Assembly (NCBI RefSeq): GCF_002075345.1
Contig: NZ_NAEW01000005.1
Location: forward strand, 186,001 to 250,000
Source of the DNA: Citrobacter braakii
GTDB lineage: Bacteria; Pseudomonadota; Gammaproteobacteria; Enterobacterales; Enterobacteriaceae
DNA: 64,000 nucleotides
Reading direction: 5' to 3'
Positions 49,715 to 60,194 of the stretch are shown piece after piece. The translations under genes and the position numbers were made by a program. How positions within the stretch are numbered: position 1 is the stretch's first letter; every line of letters starts with the position of its first letter. The notes beneath the pieces were generated by a model that did not search any database, was not told the origin of the DNA, and saw only the letters and a list, made by a program, of their open reading frames with translations.

Positions 49715-51322
49715 ATGAGTATTTCCTTGAAGAAGTCAGGGATGCTGAAGCTTGGTCTGAGCCTGGTGGCTATGACCTGCGCCGCAAGCGTACAGGCTAA
49801 AACTCTGGTTTATTGTTCAGAAGGATCTCCTGAAGGCTTTAACCCACAGCTTTTCACCTCTGGCACGACCTATGATGCCAGCTCCGTACCGATCTATAAC
49901 CGCCTGGTCGAGTTCAAAACCGGTACAACTGAAGTGATCCCGGGCCTTGCTGAGAAGTGGGAAATCAGCGAAGACGGTAAAACCTATACCTTCCACCTGC
50001 GCCAGGGCGTGAAGTGGCAGGACAACAAAGATTTCAAACCGACGCGCGATTTAAACGCCGATGACGTGGTGTTCTCTTTCGATCGTCAGAAAAATGCCCA
50101 GAACCCGTACCACAAAGTCTCTGGCGGTAGCTATGAATACTTCGAAGGGATGGGTCTGCCAGATCTGATCTCCGAAGTGAAAAAAGTGGACGATAAAACC
50201 GTTCAGTTCGTGCTGACTCGCCCGGAGGCGCCTTTCCTGGCTGACCTGGCGATGGACTTCGCTTCTATTCTTTCCAAAGAATATGCAGACAACATGCTGA
50301 AAGCCGGTTCCCCGGAGAAAGTGGATCTGAACCCAATTGGGACCGGTCCGTTCCAGCTGCAGCAGTACCAGAAAGACTCCCGTATTCTGTATAAAGCATT
50401 CGAAGGTTACTGGGGTACCAAGCCACAGATTGACCGTCTGGTCTTCTCCATTACGCCTGACGCTTCCGTGCGTTACGCCAAACTGCAGAAGAACGAGTGC
50501 CAGGTGATGCCGTACCCGAACCCGGCAGATATCGCGCGCATGAAGCAGGATAAAAACATTAACCTGATGGAGCAGGCCGGTCTGAACGTTGGCTACCTCT
50601 CTTTCAACACCGAGAAGAAACCGTTTGATGACGTGAAAGTCCGTCAGGCGCTGACCTACGCGGTGAACAAAGAAGCCATCATTAAAGCGGTATATCAGGG
50701 CGCTGGCGTTGCCGCGAAAAACCTGATCCCACCGACCATGTGGGGCTATAACGACGACGTTAAAGACTACACCTACGATCCTGAAAAGGCTAAAGCGCTG
50801 CTGAAGGAAGCGGGTCAGGATAAAGGCTTTACCGTTGAGCTGTGGGCCATGCCGGTACAGCGTCCTTACAACCCGAACGCCCGCCGTATGGCGGAAATGG
50901 TTCAGGCTGACTGGGCGAAAATTGGCGTTCAGGCCAAGATAGTGACCTACGAGTGGGGCGAATATCTGAAACGCGCCAAAGCGGGTGAGCATCAGGCGGT
51001 GATGATGGGTTGGACCGGTGACAACGGGGATCCGGACAACTTCTTCGCCACCCTGTTCAGCTGTGCGGCAGCGAAAGACGGTTCCAACTACTCTCGCTGG
51101 TGCTACAAGCCGTTTGAAGATCTGATCCAGCCGGCGCGTGCGACCGACGATCACAACAAACGTATTGAACTGTACAAGCAAGCTCAGGTTGTTATGCACG
51201 ATCAGGCCCCGGCTCTGATTGTTGCTCACTCCACCGTGTATGAACCAGTGCGTAAAGAAGTGAAAGGCTATGTGGTTGATCCATTAGGCAAACATCACTT
51301 CGAAAACGTCTCTGTCGAATAA
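49715..51322 (+). CDS. dppA: Periplasmic dipeptide-binding protein
   Basis: 535-residue solute-binding protein for the dipeptide ABC transporter (also heme/ALA-related uptake and peptide chemotaxis in E. coli). The signal peptide is cut near ASVQA/KTL. It is an SBP_bac_5 fold with VYCSEGSPEGFNPQLFTSGTTYDA and the C-terminal GWTGDNGDPDNFFATLFSC. Start ATG at 49715 follows TTGGAG. Two hairpins separate it from dppB, consistent with dppA being made in excess. Confidence 0.97.
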   Translation: MSISLKKSGMLKLGLSLVAMTCAASVQAKTLVYCSEGSPEGFNPQLFTSGTTYDASSVPIYNRLVEFKTGTTEVIPGLAEKWEISEDGKTYTFHLRQGVKWQDNKDFKPTRDLNADDVVFSFDRQKNAQNPYHKVSGGSYEYFEGMGLPDLISEVKKVDDKTVQFVLTRPEAPFLADLAMDFASILSKEYADNMLKAGSPEKVDLNPIGTGPFQLQQYQKDSRILYKAFEGYWGTKPQIDRLVFSITPDASVRYAKLQKNECQVMPYPNPADIARMKQDKNINLMEQAGLNVGYLSFNTEKKPFDDVKVRQALTYAVNKEAIIKAVYQGAGVAAKNLIPPTMWGYNDDVKDYTYDPEKAKALLKEAGQDKGFTVELWAMPVQRPYNPNARRMAEMVQADWAKIGVQAKIVTYEWGEYLKRAKAGEHQAVMMGWTGDNGDPDNFFATLFSCAAAKDGSNYSRWCYKPFEDLIQPARATDDHNKRIELYKQAQVVMHDQAPALIVAHSTVYEPVRKEVKGYVVDPLGKHHFENVSVE

Positions 51323-51340
51323 TTAAAAGCAAGCCAGGCA

Positions 51341-51375
51341 GCGCTACGGACCGTTAAGTCGGGTCACCGTAGCGC
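51341..51375 (+). terminator. First hairpin between dppA and dppB
   Basis: GCGCTACGG and CCGTAGCGC arms around a 17-base loop, 18 bases after dppA. No T-tract; likely an RNA processing or stability element. Confidence 0.6.
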
Positions 51376-51392
51376 CACCTGACAGTAATGCT

Positions 51393-51422
51393 TTATCTCC
51401 CTCTCGCTGGAGGGGGAGATAA
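51393..51422 (+). terminator. Second hairpin between dppA and dppB
   Basis: TTATCTCCC(T)CTC ... GAG(G)GGGAGATAA is a long stem with a four-base loop, again lacking a T-run. Probably a partial block to transcription or decay. Confidence 0.65.
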
Positions 51423-51483
51423 GATTTGTGAGCAATACAGATTCACGGTTCCAGGCCGTGCGTCATTAGAGAGAATCCGGGTT

Positions 51484-52503
51484 ATGTTGCAGTTCATTCT
51501 CCGACGTTTGGGACTCGTCATCCCCACGTTTATCGGTATCACTCTTCTCACCTTTGCTTTCGTTCATATGATCCCCGGCGATCCGGTAATGATCATGGCG
51601 GGTGAGCGTGGAATTTCCCCTGAGCGTCATGCTCAACTGTTGGCTGAACTCGGTCTGGATAAACCGATGTGGCAGCAGTACCTCCATTACATCTGGGGGG
51701 TTATGCATGGTGATTTAGGTATCTCGCTGAAAAGCCGATTACCGGTGTGGGAAGAGTTCGTTCCTCGCTTTAAAGCAACGCTGGAACTTGGCGTCTGCGC
51801 GATGATTTTCGCCGTTGCGGTGGGTATTCCGGTGGGTGTACTTGCTGCCGTTAAGCGCGGCTCAATTTTCGACCACACTGCCGTTGGCCTGGCGCTGACC
51901 GGTTACTCCATGCCGATTTTCTGGTGGGGCATGATGCTGATCATGCTGGTTTCCGTGCAGTGGAACCTGACGCCGGTTTCCGGTCGGGTGAGCGACATGG
52001 TGTTCCTTGATGATTCCAATCCCCTGACCGGTTTTATGCTGATTGACACCGCCATTTGGGGTGAAGAGGGCAACTTTATCGATGCGCTGGCGCATATGAT
52101 CCTGCCGGCAATGGTGCTTGGTACCATTCCTCTGGCGGTAATTGTGCGTATGACTCGTTCATCGATGCTGGAAGTACTGGGTGAAGATTACATTCGTACC
52201 GCACGCGCCAAAGGCCTGACCCGTATGCGCGTCATCATCATTCACGCTCTGCGTAACGCGATGCTGCCCGTTGTGACCGTTATCGGCCTGCAGGTCGGTA
52301 CGTTATTGGCTGGGGCGATCCTGACCGAGACTATTTTCTCGTGGCCGGGACTGGGACGCTGGTTGATCGATGCGCTACAACGCCGTGATTATCCAGTGGT
52401 ACAGGGCGGGGTACTGCTGGTCGCGACGATGATTATCCTCGTCAACCTGCTGGTAGACCTGCTGTACGGCGTGGTGAACCCGCGTATTCGGCATAGGAAG
52501 TAA
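51484..52503 (+). CDS. dppB: Dipeptide ABC transporter permease DppB
   Basis: 339-residue inner-membrane permease with six helices and the ABC permease EAA-type loop (EDYIRTARAKGLTRMRVIIIHALRNAMLP). ATG at 51484 gives the family start MLQFILRRLGLVIPT; a longer frame from 51388 runs through the hairpin and is rejected. Nine bases before dppC. Confidence 0.97.
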   Translation: MLQFILRRLGLVIPTFIGITLLTFAFVHMIPGDPVMIMAGERGISPERHAQLLAELGLDKPMWQQYLHYIWGVMHGDLGISLKSRLPVWEEFVPRFKATLELGVCAMIFAVAVGIPVGVLAAVKRGSIFDHTAVGLALTGYSMPIFWWGMMLIMLVSVQWNLTPVSGRVSDMVFLDDSNPLTGFMLIDTAIWGEEGNFIDALAHMILPAMVLGTIPLAVIVRMTRSSMLEVLGEDYIRTARAKGLTRMRVIIIHALRNAMLPVVTVIGLQVGTLLAGAILTETIFSWPGLGRWLIDALQRRDYPVVQGGVLLVATMIILVNLLVDLLYGVVNPRIRHRK

Positions 52504-52512
52504 GGGGCCATC

Positions 52513-53415
52513 ATGTCACAGGTTACTGAAGATAAAGTTATTGCTGCACCGGTGCCCATGACCCCGCTGCAGGAGTTCTGGCACTATTTTAAACGCAACA
52601 AAGGTGCGGTTGTTGGGTTGGTGTACGTTGTAGTGATGATCCTGATTGCGGTCTTTGCCAACGTCCTCGCGCCGTACAACCCGGCAGAGCAGTTCCGCGA
52701 TACGCTGCTGGCTCCTCCTGCGTGGCAGGAAGGCGGTACCATGGCGCATCTGTTTGGTACTGATGATGTGGGCCGCGATGTGCTGTCCCGCCTGATGTAC
52801 GGTGCGCGTTTGTCTCTGTTGGTCGGCTGTCTGGTGGTGGTGCTCTCCCTGCTGATGGGCGTGATTCTCGGGCTGATTGCCGGTTACTTTGGTGGGATTG
52901 TCGATAACGTCATCATGCGTGTGGTCGATATCATGCTGGCACTGCCGAGCCTGTTACTGGCGCTGGTGCTGGTGGCGGTATTTGGGCCCTCGATTGGCAA
53001 TGCCGCGCTGGCGCTGACGTTCGTGGCATTGCCGCACTATGTGCGTCTGACGCGCGCCGCCGTCCTGGTGGAGGTTAACCGCGACTACGTTACCGCATCC
53101 CGCGTGGCCGGAGCCGGTGCGATGCGCCAGATGTTCGTCAATATTCTTCCTAACTGTCTTGCGCCGCTGATTGTTCAGGCGTCGCTTGGCTTCTCTAACG
53201 CCATTCTCGATATGGCTGCCCTCGGCTTCCTGGGGATGGGCGCACAGCCGCCTACGCCGGAATGGGGCACCATGCTCTCTGACGTGTTGCAATTTGCCCA
53301 AAGCGCCTGGTGGGTCGTGACCTTCCCGGGGCTGGCAATCCTGCTGACGGTGCTGGCATTTAACCTGATGGGTGACGGTCTGCGTGACGCGCTCGATCCC
53401 AAACTGAAGCAGTAA
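52513..53415 (+). CDS. dppC: Dipeptide ABC transporter permease DppC
   Basis: 300-residue second permease. A cytoplasmic N-terminal segment is followed by six helices and the loop [25 protein letters not shown]. It contains [21 protein letters not shown], typical of the OppC/DppC family. Ten bases before dppD. Confidence 0.97.
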   Translation: MSQVTEDKVIAAPVPMTPLQEFWHYFKRNKGAVVGLVYVVVMILIAVFANVLAPYNPAEQFRDTLLAPPAWQEGGTMAHLFGTDDVGRDVLSRLMYGARLSLLVGCLVVVLSLLMGVILGLIAGYFGGIVDNVIMRVVDIMLALPSLLLALVLVAVFGPSIGNAALALTFVALPHYVRLTRAAVLVEVNRDYVTASRVAGAGAMRQMFVNILPNCLAPLIVQASLGFSNAILDMAALGFLGMGAQPPTPEWGTMLSDVLQFAQSAWWVVTFPGLAILLTVLAFNLMGDGLRDALDPKLKQ

Positions 53416-53425
53416 GAGGTTCGAG

Positions 53426-54409
53426 ATGGCGTTATTAAATGTAGATAAATTATCGGTGCACTTCGGCGATGTGGGGTCCGAATTCCGTGCCGTAGACCGC
53501 ATTAGTTACAGCGTGAACCAGGGTGAAGTGGTTGGCATTGTAGGGGAGTCCGGCTCTGGTAAGTCCGTCAGCTCGCTGGCGATCATGGGATTGATTGACT
53601 ACCCAGGCCGCGTTATGGCCGAAAATCTGGAGTTTAATGGCCGTGACCTGAAGCGCATCTCTGAGAAAGAGCGTCGCCAGTTAGTGGGCGCGGAAGTGGC
53701 GATGATCTTCCAGGACCCGATGACCAGCCTTAACCCGTGCTACACCGTCGGCTACCAGATTATGGAAGCCATTAAGGTGCACCAGGGCGGCAACAAAAAA
53801 ACGCGTATTCAGCGGGCGATTGACCTGCTGACGCTGGTGGGGATCCCCGATCCGGCCTCGCGTCTGGATGTCTATCCGCACCAGTTGTCCGGTGGGATGA
53901 GCCAGCGCGTGATGATCGCGATGGCGATTGCCTGTCGTCCAAAGCTGTTGATTGCCGACGAACCGACAACGGCGCTGGATGTGACCATTCAGGCGCAGAT
54001 CATCGAGCTACTGCTGGAATTGCAGCAAAAAGAGAACATGGCGCTGGTCTTAATCACGCACGACCTGGCGCTGGTGGCCGAAGCGGCGCACAAGATCATT
54101 GTGATGTACGCCGGGCAGGTAGTGGAAGCCGGGGCCGCGCAGGATATTTTCCGCGCGCCGCGTCATCCGTATACCCAGGCGTTGCTGCGCGCGTTGCCGG
54201 AGTTCGCTCAGGATAAAGCGCGTCTGGCTTCGTTGCCGGGCGTGGTGCCTGGTAAATATGACCGTCCGACCGGTTGTTTACTGAACCCGCGCTGCCCCTA
54301 TGCGACTGGCAAATGCCGCGCTGAAGAACCTGAACTGAACCTGCTGGAAGGCGGTCGTCAGTCGAAATGCCATTACCCACTTGATGATGCCGGGAGGCCT
54401 GGGCTATGA
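53426..54409 (+). CDS. dppD: Dipeptide ABC transporter ATPase DppD
   Basis: 327-residue ATPase. Walker [10 protein letters not shown]-loop [10 protein letters not shown], signature LSGGMSQR, Walker [13 protein letters not shown] and H-loop ITHDL are visible. The C-terminal oligopeptide-transporter extension has a cysteine motif ([14 protein letters not shown]...C) typical of Opp/Dpp ATPases that bind an iron-sulfur cluster. Overlaps dppF by four bases. Confidence 0.97.
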   Translation: MALLNVDKLSVHFGDVGSEFRAVDRISYSVNQGEVVGIVGESGSGKSVSSLAIMGLIDYPGRVMAENLEFNGRDLKRISEKERRQLVGAEVAMIFQDPMTSLNPCYTVGYQIMEAIKVHQGGNKKTRIQRAIDLLTLVGIPDPASRLDVYPHQLSGGMSQRVMIAMAIACRPKLLIADEPTTALDVTIQAQIIELLLELQQKENMALVLITHDLALVAEAAHKIIVMYAGQVVEAGAAQDIFRAPRHPYTQALLRALPEFAQDKARLASLPGVVPGKYDRPTGCLLNPRCPYATGKCRAEEPELNLLEGGRQSKCHYPLDDAGRPGL

Positions 54410-55410
54410 GTACGCAAAAGGCCGCTTTGCCACAGCCGCTGTTGCAGGCAATTGACCTGAAAAAACACTACCCGGTGAAGAAGGGGATGTTCGCCCCGGA
54501 ACGCCTGGTGAAAGCGCTGGACGGTGTCTCCTTTACCCTGGAACGCGGCAAAACGCTGGCGGTGGTGGGCGAGTCGGGCTGTGGGAAATCCACCCTTGGT
54601 CGCCTGCTGACGATGATTGAAGTCCCGACCGGCGGCGAGCTGTATTACCAGGGGCAGGATCTGCTTAAGCACGACCCGCAGGCGCAGAAGCTGCGCCGGC
54701 AGAAAATCCAGATTGTGTTCCAGAACCCTTACGGTTCCCTGAACCCGCGCAAGAAAGTAGGGCAGATTCTGGAAGAGCCGCTGCTGATCAACTCCACGCT
54801 AAGTAAAGAGGAGCGTCGTGAAAAAGCGCTGGCGATGATGGCGAAAGTGGGGCTGAAAACCGAGCACTACGACCGCTATCCGCACATGTTCTCCGGCGGT
54901 CAGCGTCAGCGTATTGCCATCGCTCGCGGGCTGATGCTTGATCCAGACGTGGTGATTGCCGACGAACCGGTCTCGGCGCTGGACGTTTCTGTTCGTGCGC
55001 AGGTGCTGAACCTGATGATGGACTTGCAGCAGGAACTGGGGCTGTCATACGTCTTTATCTCGCATGACCTGTCGGTGGTAGAGCACATTGCCGATGAGGT
55101 GATGGTGATGTATTTAGGCCGCTGTGTGGAAAAAGGAACGAAGGATCAGATCTTCAATAATCCGCGTCATCCGTATACGCAGGCGCTGCTCTCCGCGACG
55201 CCACGCCTGAACCCGGACGATCGCCGCGAGCGTATCAAGCTGACCGGTGAGCTGCCAAGTCCGCTGAATCCACCGCCGGGCTGTGCGTTCAATGCCCGCT
55301 GCCGTCGGCGTTTTGGTCCGTGTACCCAGCTTCAGCCGCAGCTGAAGGATTACGGTGGACAACTCGTGGCCTGTTTCGCTGTTGACCAGGATGAAAATCC
55401 ACAGCAATAA
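54406..55410 (+). CDS. dppF: Dipeptide ABC transporter ATPase DppF
   Basis: 334-residue partner ATPase. Walker [11 protein letters not shown]-loop [10 protein letters not shown], signature FSGGQRQR and Walker [13 protein letters not shown] are visible. A C-terminal [14 protein letters not shown] cysteine extension follows. Last gene of dppABCDF; the terminator follows at 55430. Confidence 0.97.
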   Translation: MSTQKAALPQPLLQAIDLKKHYPVKKGMFAPERLVKALDGVSFTLERGKTLAVVGESGCGKSTLGRLLTMIEVPTGGELYYQGQDLLKHDPQAQKLRRQKIQIVFQNPYGSLNPRKKVGQILEEPLLINSTLSKEERREKALAMMAKVGLKTEHYDRYPHMFSGGQRQRIAIARGLMLDPDVVIADEPVSALDVSVRAQVLNLMMDLQQELGLSYVFISHDLSVVEHIADEVMVMYLGRCVEKGTKDQIFNNPRHPYTQALLSATPRLNPDDRRERIKLTGELPSPLNPPPGCAFNARCRRRFGPCTQLQPQLKDYGGQLVACFAVDQDENPQQ

Positions 55411-55429
55411 ACGTGGGTTATGACCTGAT

Positions 55430-55458
55430 AACCGGAGCCTTGTGCTCCGGTTTTTTTA
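55430..55458 (+). terminator. dpp operon terminator
   Basis: AACCGGAGC / GCTCCGGTT hairpin followed by TTTTT. Confidence 0.88.
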
Positions 55459-55586
55459 TATTTTGTTTTTACGTCCACAATGTGAGTCCTCTGGCAGAAC
55501 ATTATTCCACAGCGTCTAAAATGTAGTCAGATTTCCTCTCGTCACAGAAATATCTATTTCGCAGTTGCTAACTGTCAGGAGCAAAT

Positions 55587-56789
55587 GTGGTCACGATACG
55601 CTGGGATATTAAAACAATTGATCGTCTGTCGATGGTTGAGGATGTCCTGAAGGAATTTTCCTGCTGCGATATCAATATCATCTCCATGAAAGTCACACCT
55701 GGACGGATCCTGATTAAATCCTGGTGCCGCCAGTTACAGGATATTTCCTGCGTGCAATCCTGTTTAGGCCGGCGCGCCGATATTATTAACGTCGCTTACC
55801 TGTGTGAAGAGATAAGCGAACTGTCAACGCCTGAGCCGGAACGCCCGCGCTATTTCTCTGACATTATTTGTAGCAGCCAGAGCATGCACTCGCTTATCGA
55901 AAAGGCGATAAAAATTGCCGACAGCAAATATACCGTTTTGATCCGCGGCGATACGGGTACTGGCAAAGAACTGCTTGCCCGGGCTATCCATAATTCCGGG
56001 CAGCGACGTTTTTATCCGTTTATTCCGGTCAACTGCTCTGCGCTACCTGAGTCGTTGATGGAGAGTGAATTCTTTGGCTATGAGAGAGGGGCTTTTAGCG
56101 GTGCAGATTGTAAAGGCAAAAAAGGGCTGTTTGAAATGGCCGATAAAGGCACCCTTTTTCTCGATGAATTTGGTGAAATGTCGCTGAGCTTACAGGCTAA
56201 ATTACTGCGCGTACTTCAGGATGGTGGGATCCGTCGCGTTGGCGGGGCGCAAATTATTCCGGTCAATGTGCGCATTATTGTGGCAACCAACGCCAATCTG
56301 GAAGAGATGGTGGAACAACGTCTGCTGCGCGCCGATCTCTATTACCGCATCAATGTACTTTCACTGACCATTCCGCCCCTGCGGGAGCGCCCGCAGGATA
56401 TCAGCCTATTGATTCGCCACTTTGTGCAGAAATACGCGAAGGAATTCCAGCGACGGATCATTCTGGATAAGGCCTGCTTTGATGCCCTGCATCATCACAC
56501 CTGGCCGGGAAACGTTCGCGAACTGGAAAATACCATCATTCGCCTGATGCTGATGGCGGAATCCGATGTCATTACGCGGGAAGAATTAGGGATGGTGAAT
56601 TTGCCTGCTGTTGAGCTGACGCCGACAGAGCGTCCTTTTAAAGAACAGGTTTTGTGTGCTGAACGCCAGCTTATTGAACAGATGGTGGAAGAGAATGTGT
56701 CGTCGCGGCATATCGCTAAAGCGCTGGGGGTGTCACATACCACGGTACTGAATAAAATTCGCAGCTATCAACTGGAGAGTGTGAGTTAA
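55587..56789 (+). CDS. TyrR-like sigma-54-type activator beside methionine gamma-lyase
   Basis: 400 residues. The N-terminus (about 1-78) resembles a TyrR-type ACT domain. The AAA+ domain (about 90-320) has Walker A GDTGTGKE (121-128), GAFSGA (168-173, sigma-54 contact loop), Walker B FLDEFGE and NVRELENTI. The C-terminal HTH (about 370-395, SSRHIAKALGVSHTTVLNKIR) is of the TyrR/Fis kind. Unlike E. coli TyrR there is no PAS domain, and the sigma-54 loop is kept. Start is GTG at 55587 after CAGGAG. Convergent with the permease/megL operon, whose promoter has a -24/-12 element; it probably activates it in response to an amino acid. Not a gene I can name. Confidence 0.85.
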   Translation: MVTIRWDIKTIDRLSMVEDVLKEFSCCDINIISMKVTPGRILIKSWCRQLQDISCVQSCLGRRADIINVAYLCEEISELSTPEPERPRYFSDIICSSQSMHSLIEKAIKIADSKYTVLIRGDTGTGKELLARAIHNSGQRRFYPFIPVNCSALPESLMESEFFGYERGAFSGADCKGKKGLFEMADKGTLFLDEFGEMSLSLQAKLLRVLQDGGIRRVGGAQIIPVNVRIIVATNANLEEMVEQRLLRADLYYRINVLSLTIPPLRERPQDISLLIRHFVQKYAKEFQRRIILDKACFDALHHHTWPGNVRELENTIIRLMLMAESDVITREELGMVNLPAVELTPTERPFKEQVLCAERQLIEQMVEENVSSRHIAKALGVSHTTVLNKIRSYQLESVS

Positions 56790-56813
56790 GCGCCGTCAGT
56801 GACTGACGGCGCT
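56789..56813. terminator. Bidirectional hairpin, regulator / permease
   Basis: AGCGCCGTCAGT and ACTGACGGCGCT, a perfect 12-bp stem at the regulator stop codon, between convergent genes. Confidence 0.75.
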
Positions 56814-56822
56814 GTAAACGGA

Positions 56823-58121
56823 TTAGTCAATCAGCTTCAATAATGGCGACAGGCACAGCAGGATCCCGTACAACAGGATTAGCCAGGTTTTCAGCCCGCG
56901 TAGTTTTTCCAGTTGCGTTACTTTATAGATCAGGAAAAACGGAATAATACAGGACACAATCCCGTAAAGTGGGCTGCCCAACTGGAAGAACACCAGTACC
57001 GATACACGAAATGACACCCAGATCACCAGGGTGATAACAATAAAGGTGCAAATACCCAGCGTAAGCACCAGGGGATTAATTTTCTCCACATCAATAACGC
57101 GGCTCAGAACATTAAGAATAATACCCTTAATCGCCTCGTGGAACCCCAGATAAATACCAAAGAATGCGGTTAATACGGCGAAGATATTTAGCACCGTTGA
57201 GGTGATATGAATAATTTGCCCAGGAATGACTTGCGCTGCCAGCGCCAGTGCGGAAATATTTTGTTCGAAGGCCGAAACGGCCTCTTCATGACTAATAGAA
57301 AAGGTAAAAGAGAATGAGAAAAACAGAATGACCGCAATCAGCGTAATGTAACTGATGCGATGTGTGCGTATTGCCATGCGGGTGGCCAGAACCCGGTCCG
57401 CTACCCGCTTGCGGTAGGCGATGTTCATTGGGTTCAACACCTGAATAAACACCGCCGAGAAGAAGCAGAACGGGATGGTCAGCAGCACGTCGCGAAAAAA
57501 GACCGATGCTTCAGGGAATGCGCTGATATTAGAGAAGTTCCAGTGCGGAACCATCGCAAAACCAAACACGATGATGATCCCCACTTTGACTACCACCATC
57601 GGGCCGGAGATTTTAAACAGCAGCTTTTCTCCCCCGGAAGCAATGGCCACCAGCACGGCAAAAATGGCCACTTTATAGATTATCGATTGTGAAAGATCGG
57701 CATCGGTTAAGCCGAAGGTTTTGATATATGAGGCACTGTCAAAAACCACGGATAAGGAATAGATAAATATGCCGTGAATAATCATCAAAAAATAGATGAC
57801 GCCAAGAAATACGCCCCAGTTTTTTCCCAGGTAATGACTGATAATATCGGTATAGTCATTACAAGTTTCACTTTCTGATAATGTTTTTAAATAAATATCC
57901 TGCACAATATAGGTTGCTGGATAGGCAATAATAAAGGCGACGATAAATACCCAAATGCCTGTTAAGCCTATTTGTACCGGCATCAGTACCGTTCCAGCAC
58001 CAATTGCCATACCGATACACAGTAATACCCAGCCAAAGTCGTATTTCGTAAACGGTATTTTCTTTGAGAATGGTACGGTGGTTGCTGTATTGTTGCTTAG
58101 TTGTAATGTGTCGTCCTGCAT
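56823..58121 (-). CDS. HAAAP-family amino acid permease
   Basis: 432-residue inner-membrane transporter with 11 hydrophobic segments, related to SdaC/TdcC/TnaB ([41 protein letters not shown]). It probably imports methionine or a similar amino acid for the lyase. ATG at 58121 follows CAGGGGGTTCT; an upstream ATG at 58148 lacks a ribosome site. It is the second gene after megL, separated by a hairpin. E. coli yhjV, also a HAAAP permease next to dppF, may be the orthologue; that is inferred from position. Confidence 0.82.
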   Translation of the reverse strand: MQDDTLQLSNNTATTVPFSKKIPFTKYDFGWVLLCIGMAIGAGTVLMPVQIGLTGIWVFIVAFIIAYPATYIVQDIYLKTLSESETCNDYTDIISHYLGKNWGVFLGVIYFLMIIHGIFIYSLSVVFDSASYIKTFGLTDADLSQSIIYKVAIFAVLVAIASGGEKLLFKISGPMVVVKVGIIIVFGFAMVPHWNFSNISAFPEASVFFRDVLLTIPFCFFSAVFIQVLNPMNIAYRKRVADRVLATRMAIRTHRISYITLIAVILFFSFSFTFSISHEEAVSAFEQNISALALAAQVIPGQIIHITSTVLNIFAVLTAFFGIYLGFHEAIKGIILNVLSRVIDVEKINPLVLTLGICTFIVITLVIWVSFRVSVLVFFQLGSPLYGIVSCIIPFFLIYKVTQLEKLRGLKTWLILLYGILLCLSPLLKLID

Positions 58122-58202
58122 AGAACCCCCTGCCCAAAATACGCGCACTCCCCGAAACAGGATTGCGCGTATTACCAGACTGTTGTGCCTTGATTCTCAA
58201 CA

Positions 58203-58229
58203 ACCTGAACCGATCGGCGTCGGTTCAGG
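58203..58229 (-). terminator. Hairpin between megL and the permease
   Basis: ACCTGAACCG and CGGTTCAGGT, a perfect 10-bp stem with a seven-base loop, nine bases past the megL stop. No T-run on the minus strand; probably partial attenuation within the operon. Confidence 0.6.
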
Positions 58230-58238
58230 TCATAATGG

Positions 58239-59465
<1,227 letters not shown>

Positions 59466-59477
59466 TCACAGTCAAAT

Positions 59478-59493
59478 AGCAATCGCTGTGCCA
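59478..59493 (-). promoter_or_regulatory. Sigma-54 (-24/-12) promoter of megL
   Basis: Minus strand TGGCACAGCGATTGCT matches the consensus TGGCAC-N5-TTGC(A/T), with GG and GC elements ten bases apart. The predicted start is near 59467, giving a leader of about 32 bases. The neighbouring activator has an intact-type GAFSGA loop. Confidence 0.8.
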
Positions 59494-59556
59494 GAAAATG
59501 AAGGTATAGATATCAATGAGATATGTCTTTTTCTGTATTGAAGAGCGGCAGGAATG

Positions 59557-59570
59557 TTGCCAACTGGCAA
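59557..59570. promoter_or_regulatory. Palindrome upstream of megL, candidate activator site
   Basis: TTGCCA-AC-TGGCAA, six-base exact arms, lies about 90-103 bases before the predicted megL start, the usual distance for an enhancer-binding protein site. A single copy was seen. Confidence 0.45.
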
Positions 59571-59747
59571 GAATCTTTCCAGCGTAATGGTGAGAAAACA
59601 GGTGAAATGCGAGGCGCTACGCAGAGCCGTATATTGCGCAGTGATATGGCAAGTAGGCTACCGTAGAATCAGCGGCAAGCCGGGAATTCCCGGTGAGGCG
59701 CAATGTTGCGGGGGCTTGATCCCCGGCGGCATAGGTTGCTGGAAAGA

Positions 59748-59812
59748 GAAAACCCCCGCACGTTGTTAGGTATAAACCAGGCAACAAGACGGGGGCTAAC
59801 TTGACTCCAGAC
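59748..59812 (-). ncRNA. rdlD: RdlD-type antisense RNA
   Basis: Predicted RNA of about 65 bases antisense to the ldrD leader. Minus-strand TTGCAA (59842-59847) and TATTCT (59819-59824) are 17 bases apart, placing the start near 59812. The RNA ends in a CCCCCG...CGGGGG stem followed by TTTTC. The arrangement matches the K-12 ldr/rdl loci. Ends are approximate. Confidence 0.6.
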
Positions 59813-59860
59813 AAGTTAAGAATAGCCGCGAACAGTTGCCATTGCAACACAGGCGGCTAT

Positions 59861-59968
59861 ATGACGCTCGCACAGTTAGGCGTGGCCTTCTGGCACGATT
59901 TAGCGGCTCCGATCATCGCTGGCATTATTGCCAGCCTGATTGTGAGCTGGCTGCGTAACGGGAAGTAA
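59861..59968 (+). CDS. ldrD: LdrD-type small toxic membrane peptide
   Basis: 35-residue peptide starting MTLAQLGVAFWHDLAAP, followed by one hydrophobic helix and a basic end (SWLRNGK). It closely resembles the Ldr toxins of E. coli (type I toxin-antitoxin), which damage the membrane when overproduced. The leader upstream contains CCGGGAATTCCCGG and a G/C-rich stem, as in the long-direct-repeat loci, and is overlapped by the antisense RNA. A terminator follows at 60018. In K-12 ldrD is in the same part of the chromosome. Confidence 0.85.
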   Translation: MTLAQLGVAFWHDLAAPIIAGIIASLIVSWLRNGK

Positions 59969-60017
59969 TGCACCTTGCGGGCGTCTGTCTGCCGTGATGG
60001 CAACATGCGCCCGAACC

Positions 60018-60048
60018 AGGCCGCAGGGGGGAACCTTGCGGCCTTTTT
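60018..60048 (+). terminator. ldrD terminator
   Basis: GGCCGCA and TGCGGCC arms followed by TTTTT. Confidence 0.85.
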
Positions 60049-60194
60049 CGGCTTAAATGCTGATAAATCTCGTCGCCAGGTGCCTATCCTGTCGGGATAA
60101 TGCATGCTGGGAAGTTTTCAGATACCGCCTCTCTTAATACCGCTACGATCGGGTATACTCTGACGGCAGTTTCGTCTATCCGTGGAGAGTCAGT

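Noticed and set aside
49564-49800. 78-codon frame in the dppA leader
   Set aside because: Out of frame with dppA and overlapping it. The CA-rich leader has a known regulatory explanation, and no domain is visible.
50051-51229. 392-codon frame antisense to dppA
   Set aside because: A shadow of biased codon usage in a highly expressed gene; no domain, ribosome site or conserved start.
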